From the NCBI GenBank assembly GCA_910585805.1, contig CAJUFB010000051.1, positions 1-27,277 of the forward strand: DNA of 27,277 nucleotides. The letters run 5' to 3'. Each line of letters begins with the position of its first letter. Position 1 is the stretch's first letter. This DNA comes from an uncultured Acetatifactor sp. Lineage in GTDB: Bacteria; Bacillota; Clostridia; Lachnospirales; Lachnospiraceae. Positions 1 through 7,902 of this stretch are shown here, one piece after another. Made by a program: the position numbers and the translations under genes. The notes below the pieces were generated by a model. It searched no databases and was not told the origin of the DNA. It saw only the letters and a program-made list of their open reading frames with translations.

Positions 1-59
1 ATTTCCCTGAAAAATGGGAGGTTTTTTTGTAAAATTTTTTTACTCGTCAGAGCTGCGCT

Positions 60-160
60 ACCTTTTGCTGAGCCTGAGTATATATTTTCGGCACAGATTC
101 CCTGGAAAGATACCAATCCCTGACACTCCCGTCCCTTCCGTCTCAGCCTCCACCGGCTCT
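60..160 (-). pseudogene. Decayed copy of the 3' end of the ABC permease gene
   Basis: Bases about 70-135 closely match bases about 1939-2006, which encode the last residues of the large permease at 1927-4335. On the minus strand one frame reads DGSVRDWYLSRESVPK, against DGSVRDWYLPQGALPE in the intact gene. An upstream piece in another frame reads AEPVEAETE, against EPVEAMQSETG. The frame is broken by a stop (TGA) and indels, so this is not a functional gene end. It is probably the residue of a duplication or of a recombination that placed the AP2/XRE patch between two copies. No usable gene is visible in the remaining bases of 1-236. Confidence 0.6.
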
Positions 161-236
161 GCCGTTTTTCCTTTCAGTCACCATCTCCAAATATCTCTGC
201 TTACAGCTATTTTACACATCCTGTTACCTTTCCTCT

Positions 237-1121
237 TCAAATACACCCGCTGCCCTGAACAATATCCGGTTCTTCTCCGGCGTCACCTTTTTCAGATAAT
301 TCACATACTTTTAACCCATATTGTTCCAGAAACTCATCATAAACCTTCTCGCCCTGCCGTCTGGCCTCCACTGCATCCGCCAACAGCTCATAGGAACCCA
401 GGTATCTGGTTTTTCCCTGAAAGGTAATCTGGGCCACCCATCGCTGCTGCTTTTTGTCAAAATAGACGCCGTTATATCCGCTGGTATTCGTTTTTATCAG
501 ACGTCCTTTTTTAATTGACTTCAATATGGTCACGGAAGTTCCATCCTTCAGTTTCAGATTATCCTTGTAAATACTTGCCTGCAGACAGCCGCAGCTCTTC
601 GTTCTCCCTGCCTGCAGGAGTGTCTGGCCTGCCACCGTCTCATTTCCGCAGTCACAGCGGCAGCGCCACCGATGCATTCCCCCGCGCTTTCCGGCATACT
701 CCGTGACTGTCAGCCTCCCGAAACGTTTCCCGACATAATCCTTTCCCGGCGGACGGCTCAGACAGCCGCAGCTTTTCCGCATACCCGATACCAACTGCCC
801 CAGTGCCGCTTTTACTTCACCTCCGCAGTCGCAATGACAAAGCCATACCGTGTCCCTTCTGCTGCCACGTTCTTCTGTAGGACTGACTGCTGTCAATTTG
901 CCAAAACGCATCCCGGAAATGTCTCTCTGCCCGGGCTTTACCACGGTTCTGCATCCGCAATTCCGGACGGTCTCTCTCTGAAGGCAGCGGGTGTCCAGAA
1001 GAATCTCCCCACCACAGTCGCAGCGGCAGCGCCAGACAATATACCCCGCCTTACGCTGTTCTGTAGGCTCCTCCACCGTAAGCATACCGACCCTTTTCCC
1101 TGTTTTTATCACTGCGTTCAT
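237..1121 (-). CDS. Zinc-ribbon-repeat protein with C-terminal AP2 DNA-binding domain
   Basis: About 294 residues. Numbered from the Met at 1121, three tandem units of about 60 residues each start G-x-R-x-G-x-LTV and carry CxCxCG followed about 19 residues later by CGC (C32/34/36/55/57, C95/97/99/118/120, C154/156/158/177/179). This spacing suggests one metal site per unit. Residues about 211-268 (TSGYNGVYFDKKQQRW, then YLGSYE and an alpha-helix) look like the bacterial/phage AP2 fold that often accompanies homing endonucleases and mobile-element proteins. No HNH or other nuclease motif is visible, so a DNA-binding or regulatory role is inferred. The start is uncertain: TTG at 1154, ATG at 1121, or GTG at 1112, which has AAGGA at good spacing. 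The gene is divergent from an XRE regulator and next to a decayed permease fragment, in keeping with an acquired patch. Confidence 0.75.
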   Translation of the reverse strand: MNAVIKTGKRVGMLTVEEPTEQRKAGYIVWRCRCDCGGEILLDTRCLQRETVRNCGCRTVVKPGQRDISGMRFGKLTAVSPTEERGSRRDTVWLCHCDCGGEVKAALGQLVSGMRKSCGCLSRPPGKDYVGKRFGRLTVTEYAGKRGGMHRWRCRCDCGNETVAGQTLLQAGRTKSCGCLQASIYKDNLKLKDGTSVTILKSIKKGRLIKTNTSGYNGVYFDKKQQRWVAQITFQGKTRYLGSYELLADAVEARRQGEKVYDEFLEQYGLKVCELSEKGDAGEEPDIVQGSGCI

Positions 1122-1172
1122 TCCTTTGTTGTTCCGTTTTCTTATATTGCGCAACCCATATCGTGTACAGTT

Positions 1173-1187
1173 AACACATTTTGTGTT
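1173..1187. promoter_or_regulatory. Candidate operator dyad between AP2 and XRE genes
   Basis: AACACA-TTT-TGTGTT is a perfect 6-bp inverted repeat with a 3-bp spacer. It lies in the roughly 100-bp region between the divergent AP2 and XRE genes, where an XRE repressor would be expected to bind. The dyad is seen; binding by the neighbouring regulator is inference. Confidence 0.4.
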
Positions 1188-1259
1188 TTATGCCTGAATA
1201 TTTAGTTTTTACCTCTATTATTAATAATGAAAAAGTCTCATTGTCAAAGGAAAGTGTAT

Positions 1260-1646
1260 ATGATAAAAACAGGCGATACAATAAAAGAATTGCTGGAGTT
1301 ACACAGCATGACACAAAAACAGCTGGCTGAAGCTCTGGATTTGTCTCCCTCCGCCCTGGGTAATTATATTCAGGGCACCCGGGAGCCCGATTTCAGCACC
1401 CTGATACGGATTGCTGATTACTTCCATGTAACTGCAGACTATCTGCTGAACCATTCTGTCCATGTAAAGGGTGCCCGGAAGGAAACCTCTCACAGAGAAG
1501 AGCTCCTTCTCCATATCTTCCGTTCTCTGACAGACGAGCAGCAGGAATTCTACCTGGAGCAGGGACAAATATTCCTGCGTCAGAACAGGAAAAAAGAATC
1601 CTCCCGTTCAGGCCCCGCAGAGAAAAATAAAAGCTTGGTATCATAG
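1260..1646 (+). CDS. XRE-family transcriptional regulator
   Basis: A 128-residue cytoplasmic DNA-binding protein. Residues about 7-61 form a Cro/CI-type helix-turn-helix (MTQKQLAEALDLSPSALGNY, then REPDFSTLIRIADYFHVTADYLL), with the usual aliphatic helix after it. The C-terminal 65 residues are charged and lack a recognised domain; they may dimerise. I chose the ATG at 1260 over the in-frame ATG at 1227 because AAGGA sits 8 bases before it and the HTH then starts near the N terminus as in the family. It is divergent from the AP2-domain gene and is the obvious candidate for binding the dyad in the shared intergenic region. Its targets cannot be read from sequence. Confidence 0.85.
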   Translation: MIKTGDTIKELLELHSMTQKQLAEALDLSPSALGNYIQGTREPDFSTLIRIADYFHVTADYLLNHSVHVKGARKETSHREELLLHIFRSLTDEQQEFYLEQGQIFLRQNRKKESSRSGPAEKNKSLVS

Positions 1647-1674
1647 ATTTCCGAACGAACTTAAAAAGGTAAGC

Positions 1675-1711
1675 AAGCCGCCATGCCTCTTATGTCCGAA
1701 ACAGGCGGCTT
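1675..1711 (+). terminator. Possible terminator after the XRE gene
   Basis: AAGCCGCC pairs with GGCGGCTT across a 21-base loop and is followed by TATTTGTTGT. The long loop and weak T tract make it a modest candidate. On the other strand the same stem is followed by a T-rich stretch, so it could act in both directions. Confidence 0.45.
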
Positions 1712-1739
1712 ATTTGTTGTGACTGCTTTTTCTGATATC

Positions 1740-1926
1740 TCACTCTATGCTTCGCTTTATCATATCCTGAATCCGCCGATCCGCTTCTTTATAAACGGCT
1801 TCATCATCACGGACAGAAACCACGCCCGGTCTGGAACCGGAATGGTTCCCAGGCGGTTTTCCAATTCCGTCCGGCGGCAGCGGACGTTCGGCTGTCTTCT
1901 CAGTCGCTTTCAGTATGATTTTTCTT
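1740..1926 (-). pseudogene. ORF remnant downstream of the permease, unidentified
   Basis: Minus-strand frame with coding-like codon use, open from within the permease 3' end and stopping at 1740. The tail reads VSVRDDEAVYKEADRR followed by IQDMIKRSIE. It has no start codon or ribosome site of its own after the permease stop, so it looks like the C-terminal end of a lost gene rather than an active one. I do not recognise the family. It could also be chance open frame. Confidence 0.3.
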
Positions 1927-4335
1927 CTACTGTCTCCCGAATCTGAGTATATATTTTTCCGGCAGGGCTCCCTGGGGAAGGTACCAGTCCCTGACACTGC
2001 CGTCCTCCATGATGCTCATTACATTAATGTAGTCCTCCGCAAATACGCTGTCGAAAGAACGGGTACTGCAAAAGTTTAACAGGCCGAATAATTCTTCTAT
2101 TTCACCTCTGTCAGTTATCTGCAATGAACTTTCGCTGACAAGTCTGTCTTCAGAATATGTCTCTGCCATTGGCAGGTCCTGTATCACACGCTCTCCCGTC
2201 TCCGACTGCATGGCTTCCACTGGCTCTGTCACTTCCGGACCTTCCGGCTCTGTCATTTCCGAAGCCTCTGTCCCGGATTCTGCCGGTTCCGTCGCTTCCG
2301 AAGCCTCTGTCCCGGATTCTGCCGGTTCTGTCGCTTCCGCACCGTCACGCCCGTTTTCCTCAGGCGCCCCCGCATCGTCAGTTTCATCCGTGTTGTCCGG
2401 TTCCGTTTCTGAGACTTCATTTCCATCTGTCTGCCCGGGAACACCGTAAATCTCCCTTGCCCGCGCCACACGCTCTTCCGGTGTTGCATCTTCATTACAG
2501 TCCAGCTTCAATACAAAGCTGTGAATCCCCAGTTCCTCCACGTCAGGCACCGCAAAGCCTGCCGCCTGCAAAGCCGCCAGCGTGCGCTCCATGGAATCAT
2601 ATACCTCTATGGAGATTTCCGTACTTCTGTATTTTCCGTCGGGTGCAGTATAATAGACCTGAAATATCATCTCCGCAGCCAGCCTGCCTTCCCTCAGCAG
2701 CGCCCTGTCCGGATTCTCCAGAACCTCCTGATTATATGCCTCCACGGCGGAACGGATTTCCGGCGTAACTGCCCCCTGGCAGCACGTCTCGCCCCCCATA
2801 CGAAGGCTGAAGTCGGTATCTCCGTTCAGAACCGCACTGTCTATCAGACAAGATTTCTTCAAATATGCTTCGCTTGTGAAGAGCGGCCAGGCCACATCCC
2901 TGTCCTCTTCCCGCATCCAGTAATTGCGGTAATAGCTTCTGCCGCTGTCAAGGGTAACTTTCACCCCTACCCGTTCGGCTTCTCCCTGATACTCGTCCTC
3001 CTGCTCATGCTCCACCATCCGCTCCAGGAAAGCATAGATGGTTTCCCTGTCCTGATAGTGCATGCCTTCAAACATTTCTTCGCTCGACATTCCGTAATAA
3101 TAGCAATTTGCCAGATTATTGTCATAAAGGGAAATCTCCGCTATCTCTTCCGGTTTCGGCAGGCGGGTATCATAGCCAAACCAGTCCCAGAAAAAAGCAA
3201 AACAGATCAGCAGTGAAACCGCCACAGTCCCCGCCATCTGAATCCTGTGCGCAAAAAAAGCCTTGAAATCCATCTGAAAGATAATGTCCAGCACGCCAAA
3301 GCTGCACACCCCCGCAAGGAGCACTCCAAATATCCCCCAGCCCAGCGCCCTGGAATCCGATACCAGCATCACAAAAAATCCCCAGCCGCATATGCCTGCC
3401 GTCACACCCAGAACCGTCCGGAATATAAAGGCCACCGTCCTGTTCCAGATTCCCTGTTCCGCCGCTTCCGAAGCCCGGTGCCGGTACAGAAACCATGAGC
3501 CTGCTCCCAATGCAGCCATCACTCCGGCATTGACCAGAACTGCCTTCCATATCTCCCACAGGCTTTCCTCATCCATCCGGAGCACGAGAAGAAAAGGCGC
3601 TGAAAAGAACGGTGAACCGTATGCCGCTGTCTCCGGCTCCACAAACGGCATATGGAAGGTTCCCATGTAGCCATCAAAACAGGCAATGCACAGTCCATAA
3701 ATTCCTATCACTCCAAATCCCAGTATCATCATGGAAACCAAGGTATTCAATATATTCCCGCTGAGCATCACCGCAGCCAGCACCACATGGTACACCAGCA
3801 GATAGACAACTGTCAGGATAAGCAGATTGAAAACCATATTCGCCGCCATATTGGGAATCCATCTTTCTCCCTCTATCTGCCACAGCAGACTGCATGCCAT
3901 GGAAAACGTCAGTACCGAGCTCATAAGAAACGGAATGAACCATACCAAAATTCCGTTAATATATTTTACACCATACAGTGTATCCCGTTTTACGGGAAGA
4001 CTATGGCAGATATCCACCATATTTTTATGAAACAGATAGCGGAAGCTGAACAGGCCTGTCACAATGGCTCCGGCTATGGCAATAATCCCTCCTCCAGCCA
4101 CCAGATAAGCCCCGAAAAAACCGGCTGCCTCTTCCTGGAACCGTGCAATTACCCTGGCATCGCCGCGCTGCATCAATCCTTCCGCCCCGCCCCAGAAGCT
4201 CAGCAAATTGCTTCTCCATATCATCCATCCCACCGTCAGAACCAGAAAATTTCCCAGGACGGAAAGGGCAACCATCCACAGCTTATGGCGGATGTCCTCC
4301 TTCATGGCTTTAAAGAATAAGTGCTTTGACGTCAT
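1927..4335 (-). CDS. Very large ABC-2 type transporter permease
   Basis: 802 residues, membrane subunit of the exporter encoded with the adjoining ATPase. The N-terminal third has six or more hydrophobic segments (first about 18-40, then from about 75) and a cytoplasmic stretch HKNMVDICHSLPVKRDTLYG typical of large Firmicutes ABC-2 permeases. Further membrane segments run to about residue 390. The remaining half is a hydrophilic, probably extracytoplasmic region resembling the DUF6449-type C terminus. It includes a Thr/Glu/Ser-rich linker of near-identical 13-residue units (EPAESGTEASEAT) around residues 665-720, then a final folded-looking segment. The ATG lies inside the end of the ATPase gene (26-base overlap), so translation is probably coupled. 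Substrate unknown; YtrA-operon relatives respond to cell-wall-active compounds, which is only a family-level hint. Confidence 0.85.
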   Translation of the reverse strand: MTSKHLFFKAMKEDIRHKLWMVALSVLGNFLVLTVGWMIWRSNLLSFWGGAEGLMQRGDARVIARFQEEAAGFFGAYLVAGGGIIAIAGAIVTGLFSFRYLFHKNMVDICHSLPVKRDTLYGVKYINGILVWFIPFLMSSVLTFSMACSLLWQIEGERWIPNMAANMVFNLLILTVVYLLVYHVVLAAVMLSGNILNTLVSMMILGFGVIGIYGLCIACFDGYMGTFHMPFVEPETAAYGSPFFSAPFLLVLRMDEESLWEIWKAVLVNAGVMAALGAGSWFLYRHRASEAAEQGIWNRTVAFIFRTVLGVTAGICGWGFFVMLVSDSRALGWGIFGVLLAGVCSFGVLDIIFQMDFKAFFAHRIQMAGTVAVSLLICFAFFWDWFGYDTRLPKPEEIAEISLYDNNLANCYYYGMSSEEMFEGMHYQDRETIYAFLERMVEHEQEDEYQGEAERVGVKVTLDSGRSYYRNYWMREEDRDVAWPLFTSEAYLKKSCLIDSAVLNGDTDFSLRMGGETCCQGAVTPEIRSAVEAYNQEVLENPDRALLREGRLAAEMIFQVYYTAPDGKYRSTEISIEVYDSMERTLAALQAAGFAVPDVEELGIHSFVLKLDCNEDATPEERVARAREIYGVPGQTDGNEVSETEPDNTDETDDAGAPEENGRDGAEATEPAESGTEASEATEPAESGTEASEMTEPEGPEVTEPVEAMQSETGERVIQDLPMAETYSEDRLVSESSLQITDRGEIEELFGLLNFCSTRSFDSVFAEDYINVMSIMEDGSVRDWYLPQGALPEKYILRFGRQ
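2261..2338 (-). repeat. 39-bp tandem duplication inside the permease gene
   Basis: Two head-to-tail copies (2261-2299 and 2300-2338) differing at one base. They encode two EPAESGTEASEAT-like units in the Ser/Thr/Glu linker. The length is a multiple of three, so copy number can change without breaking the frame. Degenerate flanking units (TEP.E...) extend the pattern. Confidence 0.85.
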
Positions 4336-5212
4336 AACCCTTTACCTCCGTTTCGCTGATGAATATCTCCTCCAGGGACAGGGGAAGCAGCTCATAAAAG
4401 ACGGGATTCAGCTGCTCCATAAACGTTTTCACGTCTTCCCGCAGACCTCTTGCCGTAAAGGTGTACAGCATCCCCCTGTTTTCCGTGGTCAGAAGCTCCA
4501 GCCCCTCTTTCACCTGCCGCAGCATGGTTTCATCCTTAATCACACACTGGATTTTCTGTATATTCAGCTTCATCTCATCGATATCCTTCTCAAAGAGGAT
4601 TCCGCCCTTGTGAAGCAGTCCCACATACTCGCATATATCCTCCAGTTCCCGCAGATTATGGGAAGCGATGACCGGAGTAAGTCCCCGGCTTTCTATCTCC
4701 CTGACAAACACCGTCTTCACCGCCTGGCGCATCACCGGATCCAGCCCGTCAAAGGTCTCGTCGCAGAACAGATATTTCGTGTTCGCGCAGATTCCGCAGA
4801 TGACGGAGAGTTGTTTCTTCATTCCCTTGGAAAAGGTATTGATCTTCCGGCTGATGTCCAGTCCGAATTTCCCCGTCAGCTCCTTCCACTTCTCCGCGTC
4901 AAACGCCGGATAATAAGTCCGATAGAGATGGAGCATGTCTTTCGGCGTCCCGCTTTTGAAAAAATACTGGTCGTCGGAAATATAAAAAATACGAGATTTC
5001 GCCTCCGGATTATCGTACACAGGAGCGCCGTCCACGGTTATCTTCCCCGCTTCCGGCTTCATCACGCCGCACATCAGCCGCATCAATGTGGATTTTCCGG
5101 CGCCGTTGGTTCCGATGAGCCCGAATACATGCCCTTCCTCTATTCTGGCGGTGATGCTGTCCACAGCCTTCACTTCTCCGAAATTTTTGCTTACATTCTG
5201 AATCTCGATCAT
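4310..5212 (-). CDS. ABC transporter ATP-binding protein
   Basis: 300 residues. It powers the adjacent permease from the cytoplasmic face. Visible motifs are Walker A GTNGAGKST (34-42), a Q-loop around Q82, signature FSKGMKKQ (127-134, a variant of LSGGQ usual in this exporter class), Walker B YLFCDETFDGLDP (147-159, with D151 and E152), and switch histidine H185 in ASHNLREL. After the roughly 215-residue core is a C-terminal extension common in YtrB/BcrA-like ATPases. The start at 5212 follows a strong AGGAGG. It lies between the GntR gene and the permease, overlapping the latter, so all three probably form one operon. Confidence 0.92.
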   Translation of the reverse strand: MIEIQNVSKNFGEVKAVDSITARIEEGHVFGLIGTNGAGKSTLMRLMCGVMKPEAGKITVDGAPVYDNPEAKSRIFYISDDQYFFKSGTPKDMLHLYRTYYPAFDAEKWKELTGKFGLDISRKINTFSKGMKKQLSVICGICANTKYLFCDETFDGLDPVMRQAVKTVFVREIESRGLTPVIASHNLRELEDICEYVGLLHKGGILFEKDIDEMKLNIQKIQCVIKDETMLRQVKEGLELLTTENRGMLYTFTARGLREDVKTFMEQLNPVFYELLPLSLEEIFISETEVKGYDVKALIL

Positions 5213-5525
5213 ACTTATCCTCCTGGCCCTGTTTCATTTCCGCCCCTTATTCCGCTCCGCCTTCATTCTGTCTCTGCCCCGGCGCCCTTTCTCTGCCGAA
5301 ATTCGACTGTCAGCCGTATATGGCCGTTTTCCGGCCGCCGGCTGCATATATCCTTTTTTCCGATTGCCAGCCGCATACATCCATCTATCCTCCATAGATT
5401 ATGACAGGATACTGTTTTTCCTCTAAGAATGCTCAGTAGTCGTTTTCCATATCGCCTTGCGGAAACGCCATCCATAATACATTTTCAGCCGCAACTATTT
5501 TCAGCCGGAAATATATTCCTGTTCC
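5213..5525 (-). other. 313-bp gap inside the GntR-ABC operon with degenerate repeats
   Basis: There is no convincing gene here, although a minus-strand frame is open at 5263-5475. A degenerate motif, CAGCCG followed by an ATAT-containing stretch, recurs at about 5311, 5339 (as CGGCTG), 5368, 5487 and 5503. The first three are 28-29 bases apart. The ribosome site of the ATPase lies at the left edge. The unusual length between two genes that are normally closely spaced suggests either an inserted repeat element or a decayed gene. Confidence 0.4.
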
Positions 5526-5897
5526 TTATCCTTCCTCTCCCTCATAAATCCGCTGCAGTTCTTCTCCCAGCCGCTCCCGGGAAAGCCCGGCTTCCCTGGC
5601 CTGCATGGTGACATTTTTCCATTCCCGCAGCACCTTGCCCTGCTTATTCTCCCGCCACTCGTTCTCCGCGGTGACAAAACTGCCTCTACCGGATACCGTG
5701 TAGAGATAGCCGTCCTGCTCCAGCTGAGCGTAGGCACGCTGTACGGTATTGGGATTCACGGACAGTTCCATGGCCAGACTGCGCACGCTGGGCATCTTGG
5801 TCAGAGGCTCCAGTCCGCCGCTTACAATCAGGCGTTCCAGCTTTTCCACCACTTGTTCATAGATAGGGCGCTTATCTCGATAATCCAACAAAATCAT
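5526..5897 (-). CDS. GntR-family regulator, YtrA subfamily
   Basis: 123 residues. Residues about 10-76 form the GntR winged helix (PIYEQVVEKLERLI, MPSVRSLAMELSVNPNTVQR, YTVSGRGSFV). The short tail of about 47 residues lacks a large ligand-binding domain, as in the YtrA subfamily of ABC-operon repressors. The ATG at 5897 is chosen because AGGAAGGA lies just before it and the sequence then starts at the family-typical position; the open frame runs further upstream to 5984 across the promoter and cannot be translated there. It is first in an operon with the ATPase and permease genes. A TTGACA-17-TATAAC promoter and a 19-bp dyad at the presumed transcription start suggest autorepression. Confidence 0.92.
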   Translation of the reverse strand: MILLDYRDKRPIYEQVVEKLERLIVSGGLEPLTKMPSVRSLAMELSVNPNTVQRAYAQLEQDGYLYTVSGRGSFVTAENEWRENKQGKVLREWKNVTMQAREAGLSRERLGEELQRIYEGEEG

Positions 5898-5935
5898 GTT
5901 CCTTCCTCTCTCATGGTGTCTGAAAAGTAATAAGT

Positions 5936-5954
5936 GTATTAAATATCTTGATAC
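5936..5954 (-). promoter_or_regulatory. Probable GntR operator at the transcription start
   Basis: GTATYAA-5 bp-TTRATAC: two 7-base half-sites matching at six positions, centred just downstream of the -10 box of the GntR operon promoter. The position and dyad form fit a repressor blocking transcription initiation. Binding by the adjacent YtrA-like protein is inferred. Confidence 0.6.
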
Positions 5955-5955
5955 A

Positions 5956-5984
5956 GTTATAGCATAAGAAAAGGGCTCTGTCAA
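5956..5984 (-). promoter_or_regulatory. Sigma-A promoter of the GntR-ABC operon
   Basis: On the minus strand the -35 is a perfect TTGACA (plus-strand 5979-5984), the spacer is 17 bases and the -10 is TATAAC (5956-5961). It predicts a 5' leader of about 50 bases before the GntR start at 5897. Confidence 0.85.
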
Positions 5985-6243
5985 TACTGACTGCCCTTTT
6001 TCCTTACTTCTTTTCTTTCAGATTTCCTTCCAATACATCCTTGCCTCATGGGGCGCAGCTCTTTTGTCCGGTCTGTATCCTTATAATTGCCAATCAGCAG
6101 CTTCATGGAATCATCAGGCTCTTCCAACGGGCCCGATACGCTTCTGCTTTCACAGCACCAAAGGCATGGACCCCCATGTCCTCCTCCGGATTGGCCGGAG
6201 ACCGGGCTAAGCGCCGCCGGCCCTCCGGGAGGAATCATGAAGC
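5985..6243 (-). pseudogene. Possible decayed ORF between Nudix and GntR genes
   Basis: This stretch has no intact gene that I can support. One minus-strand frame, opening with TGA near 6238, reads ANPEEDMGVHAFGAVKAEAY then RARWKSLMIP and a stop. That stop overlaps an ATG in another frame reading MKLLIGNYKDTDRTKELRPM onward to 5981. The switch between coding-like frames suggests a frameshifted remnant, but both pieces are short and chance is possible. No product is assigned. Confidence 0.25.
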
Positions 6244-6717
6244 TCACCGTATCCTCTTCCCATCCAGAACGGCCTCCGCCAGCGAATCGCCCGTATACCG
6301 AAGCTTCAGCGAGAAAAATTCCGCCTGCTCCTCCAGAAGACGGAAAAATATCTTATCGCCTTCCCAGATGGGAAGCATTGGCACCCTGGATTTTTCCACC
6401 CATTCCAGAGTGCCTTCATTGCATTCCGTCAGACTGCCGGTATACCTGTCTGCCGTATAGAGAAACATGTATTCCGTTTCATATACATCCGTGCTGAATG
6501 TAATGATTCCGCGCAGACGCCAGGAAACCAGCGTCAGCCCTGTCTCCTCATACACTTCCCGCAGCAGACACTCCTCCGGGGATTCCCCCGCCTCGAAATG
6601 CCCGCCGACACCGATCCATTTATCTTTATTGATATCTTTTTCCTTCTTGACCCGATGAAGCATCAGATAGCTGTCTTCCTTTTCTATATAACAAAGTGTG
6701 GTCAGATTGCTGCGCAT
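6244..6717 (-). CDS. Nudix hydrolase, MutT/8-oxo-dGTP diphosphatase type
   Basis: 157 residues. Hydrolyses a nucleoside diphosphate-X bond, probably cleaning up oxidised or surplus nucleotides in the cytoplasm. The complete Nudix box GX5EX7REUXEEXGU runs from G39 to L61 (E45, R53, E54, E57 and E58 are the expected metal-binding region). Preceding it, LMLHRVKKEKDINKDKWIGV is typical of the Firmicutes MutT-like group. The ATG at 6717 gives the family-typical N terminus (MRSNLTTLCYIEKED); an upstream ATG at 6774 would add 19 basic residues and sits only 6 bases past the tgt stop. The gene follows tgt closely and may be co-transcribed with it. Substrate not determinable from sequence. Confidence 0.88.
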   Translation of the reverse strand: MRSNLTTLCYIEKEDSYLMLHRVKKEKDINKDKWIGVGGHFEAGESPEECLLREVYEETGLTLVSWRLRGIITFSTDVYETEYMFLYTADRYTGSLTECNEGTLEWVEKSRVPMLPIWEGDKIFFRLLEEQAEFFSLKLRYTGDSLAEAVLDGKRIR

Positions 6718-6780
6718 GCCTGTCTTCTTCTTTCGTTTTTCATCTCTTCGGAACCGGTTTCCGTCCTGCCTCATCCGAAA

Positions 6781-7902
6781 TTACATCATCCCATCCAGCT
6801 TCCTCCGCTTATAAGCCGCAAAAGTTCCGCTGTCCAGCGCATCCCGGATTTCTTCCATCATGGTATTGTAGAAATAGAGATTATGAAGCACGCACAGGCG
6901 CATGCCCAGCATCTCTTTCGCCTTCAGAAGATGACGGATATATGCCCTGGAATAACGCTGGCAGGCGGGACAGCCGCATCCTTCTTCTATGGGACGCTCA
7001 TCCAGCTCGTATTTCGCATTGAACAGATTGATCTTGCCCTGATTAGTATACAGATGGCCGTGCCTGCCGTTCCTGGCAGGATACACGCAGTCGAAAAAAT
7101 CCACTCCCCGTTCCACCCCTTCCAGGATATTCGCCGGAGTTCCCACACCCATCAGGTAAACAGGCCTGTCCTGGGGCAGAAAGGGCACTACCTCATCCAG
7201 AATATTATACATTTCCTCATGAGTCTCTCCCACAGCCAATCCGCCCACCGCATAGCCGTCCAGCTCCAGTTCCGATATCCGTTTCGCATGATCGATCCTG
7301 ATATCCGGATACACGGCACCCTGATTGATACCGAAAAGCAGCTGACGGGGATTGAGGGTATCCTCCAGGCCATTCAGCCGCGCCATCTCCTTCCTGCACC
7401 GTTCCAGCCACCTGAAAGTACGGTCCACAGATGCCTGTACATATTTTCTGTCCGCCTTGCTGGGCGCGCACTCGTCAAATGCCATGGCTATGGTGGAAGC
7501 CAGATTGGACTGAATCTGCATACTTTCCTCCGGCCCCATGAAAATATGCCGTCCGTCTATATGGGAGTTGAAATATACCCCTTCCTCCTTGATCCTGCGA
7601 AGGCCCGCCAGGGAAAATACCTGAAATCCCCCCGAATCTGTCAGGATCGGTTTGTCCCAGGACATAAATCTGTGAAGCCCGCCAAGCTGTCTGATAACCC
7701 TGTCGCCGGGACGCACATGGAGATGGTAGGTATTGGAAAGCTCCACCTGGGTCTTGATCTGTTCCAGATCGGAAGTAGCCACCGCCCCCTTGACAGCGCC
7801 TACGGTACCCACATTCATAAATACGGGCGTCTGGATGGTTCCGTGAACCGTCTCAAACTCCCCTCTCCTGGCCCTTCCTTCCTTTTTCAAAATACGATAC
7901 AT
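6781..7902 (-). CDS. tgt: tRNA-guanine transglycosylase (queuosine pathway)
   Basis: 373 residues. Exchanges guanine 34 of GUN-anticodon tRNAs for preQ1 (or a related base) on the way to queuosine. Visible signatures are DSGGFQVFSL with active-site D89, the substrate pocket GINQGAVYPD around residues 191-200 and GGLAVGE around 220-226, nucleophile D271 in FFDCVYPARNGRHG, and the zinc site C309, C311, C314 and H340 (CGCPAC, then VLHNLYFY). Length and motifs match the bacterial family. GAGG 5 bases before the ATG at 7902 supports this start over longer frames. It is followed closely by the Nudix gene. No queuosine-pathway neighbours (queA, queC-F) are in the window. Confidence 0.97.
   Translation of the reverse strand: MYRILKKEGRARRGEFETVHGTIQTPVFMNVGTVGAVKGAVATSDLEQIKTQVELSNTYHLHVRPGDRVIRQLGGLHRFMSWDKPILTDSGGFQVFSLAGLRRIKEEGVYFNSHIDGRHIFMGPEESMQIQSNLASTIAMAFDECAPSKADRKYVQASVDRTFRWLERCRKEMARLNGLEDTLNPRQLLFGINQGAVYPDIRIDHAKRISELELDGYAVGGLAVGETHEEMYNILDEVVPFLPQDRPVYLMGVGTPANILEGVERGVDFFDCVYPARNGRHGHLYTNQGKINLFNAKYELDERPIEEGCGCPACQRYSRAYIRHLLKAKEMLGMRLCVLHNLYFYNTMMEEIRDALDSGTFAAYKRRKLDGMM

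Noticed and set aside
2157..2768. Plus-strand Pro/Leu-rich 203-residue ORF
   Set aside because: Antisense shadow of the permease linker repeats and C-terminal region.
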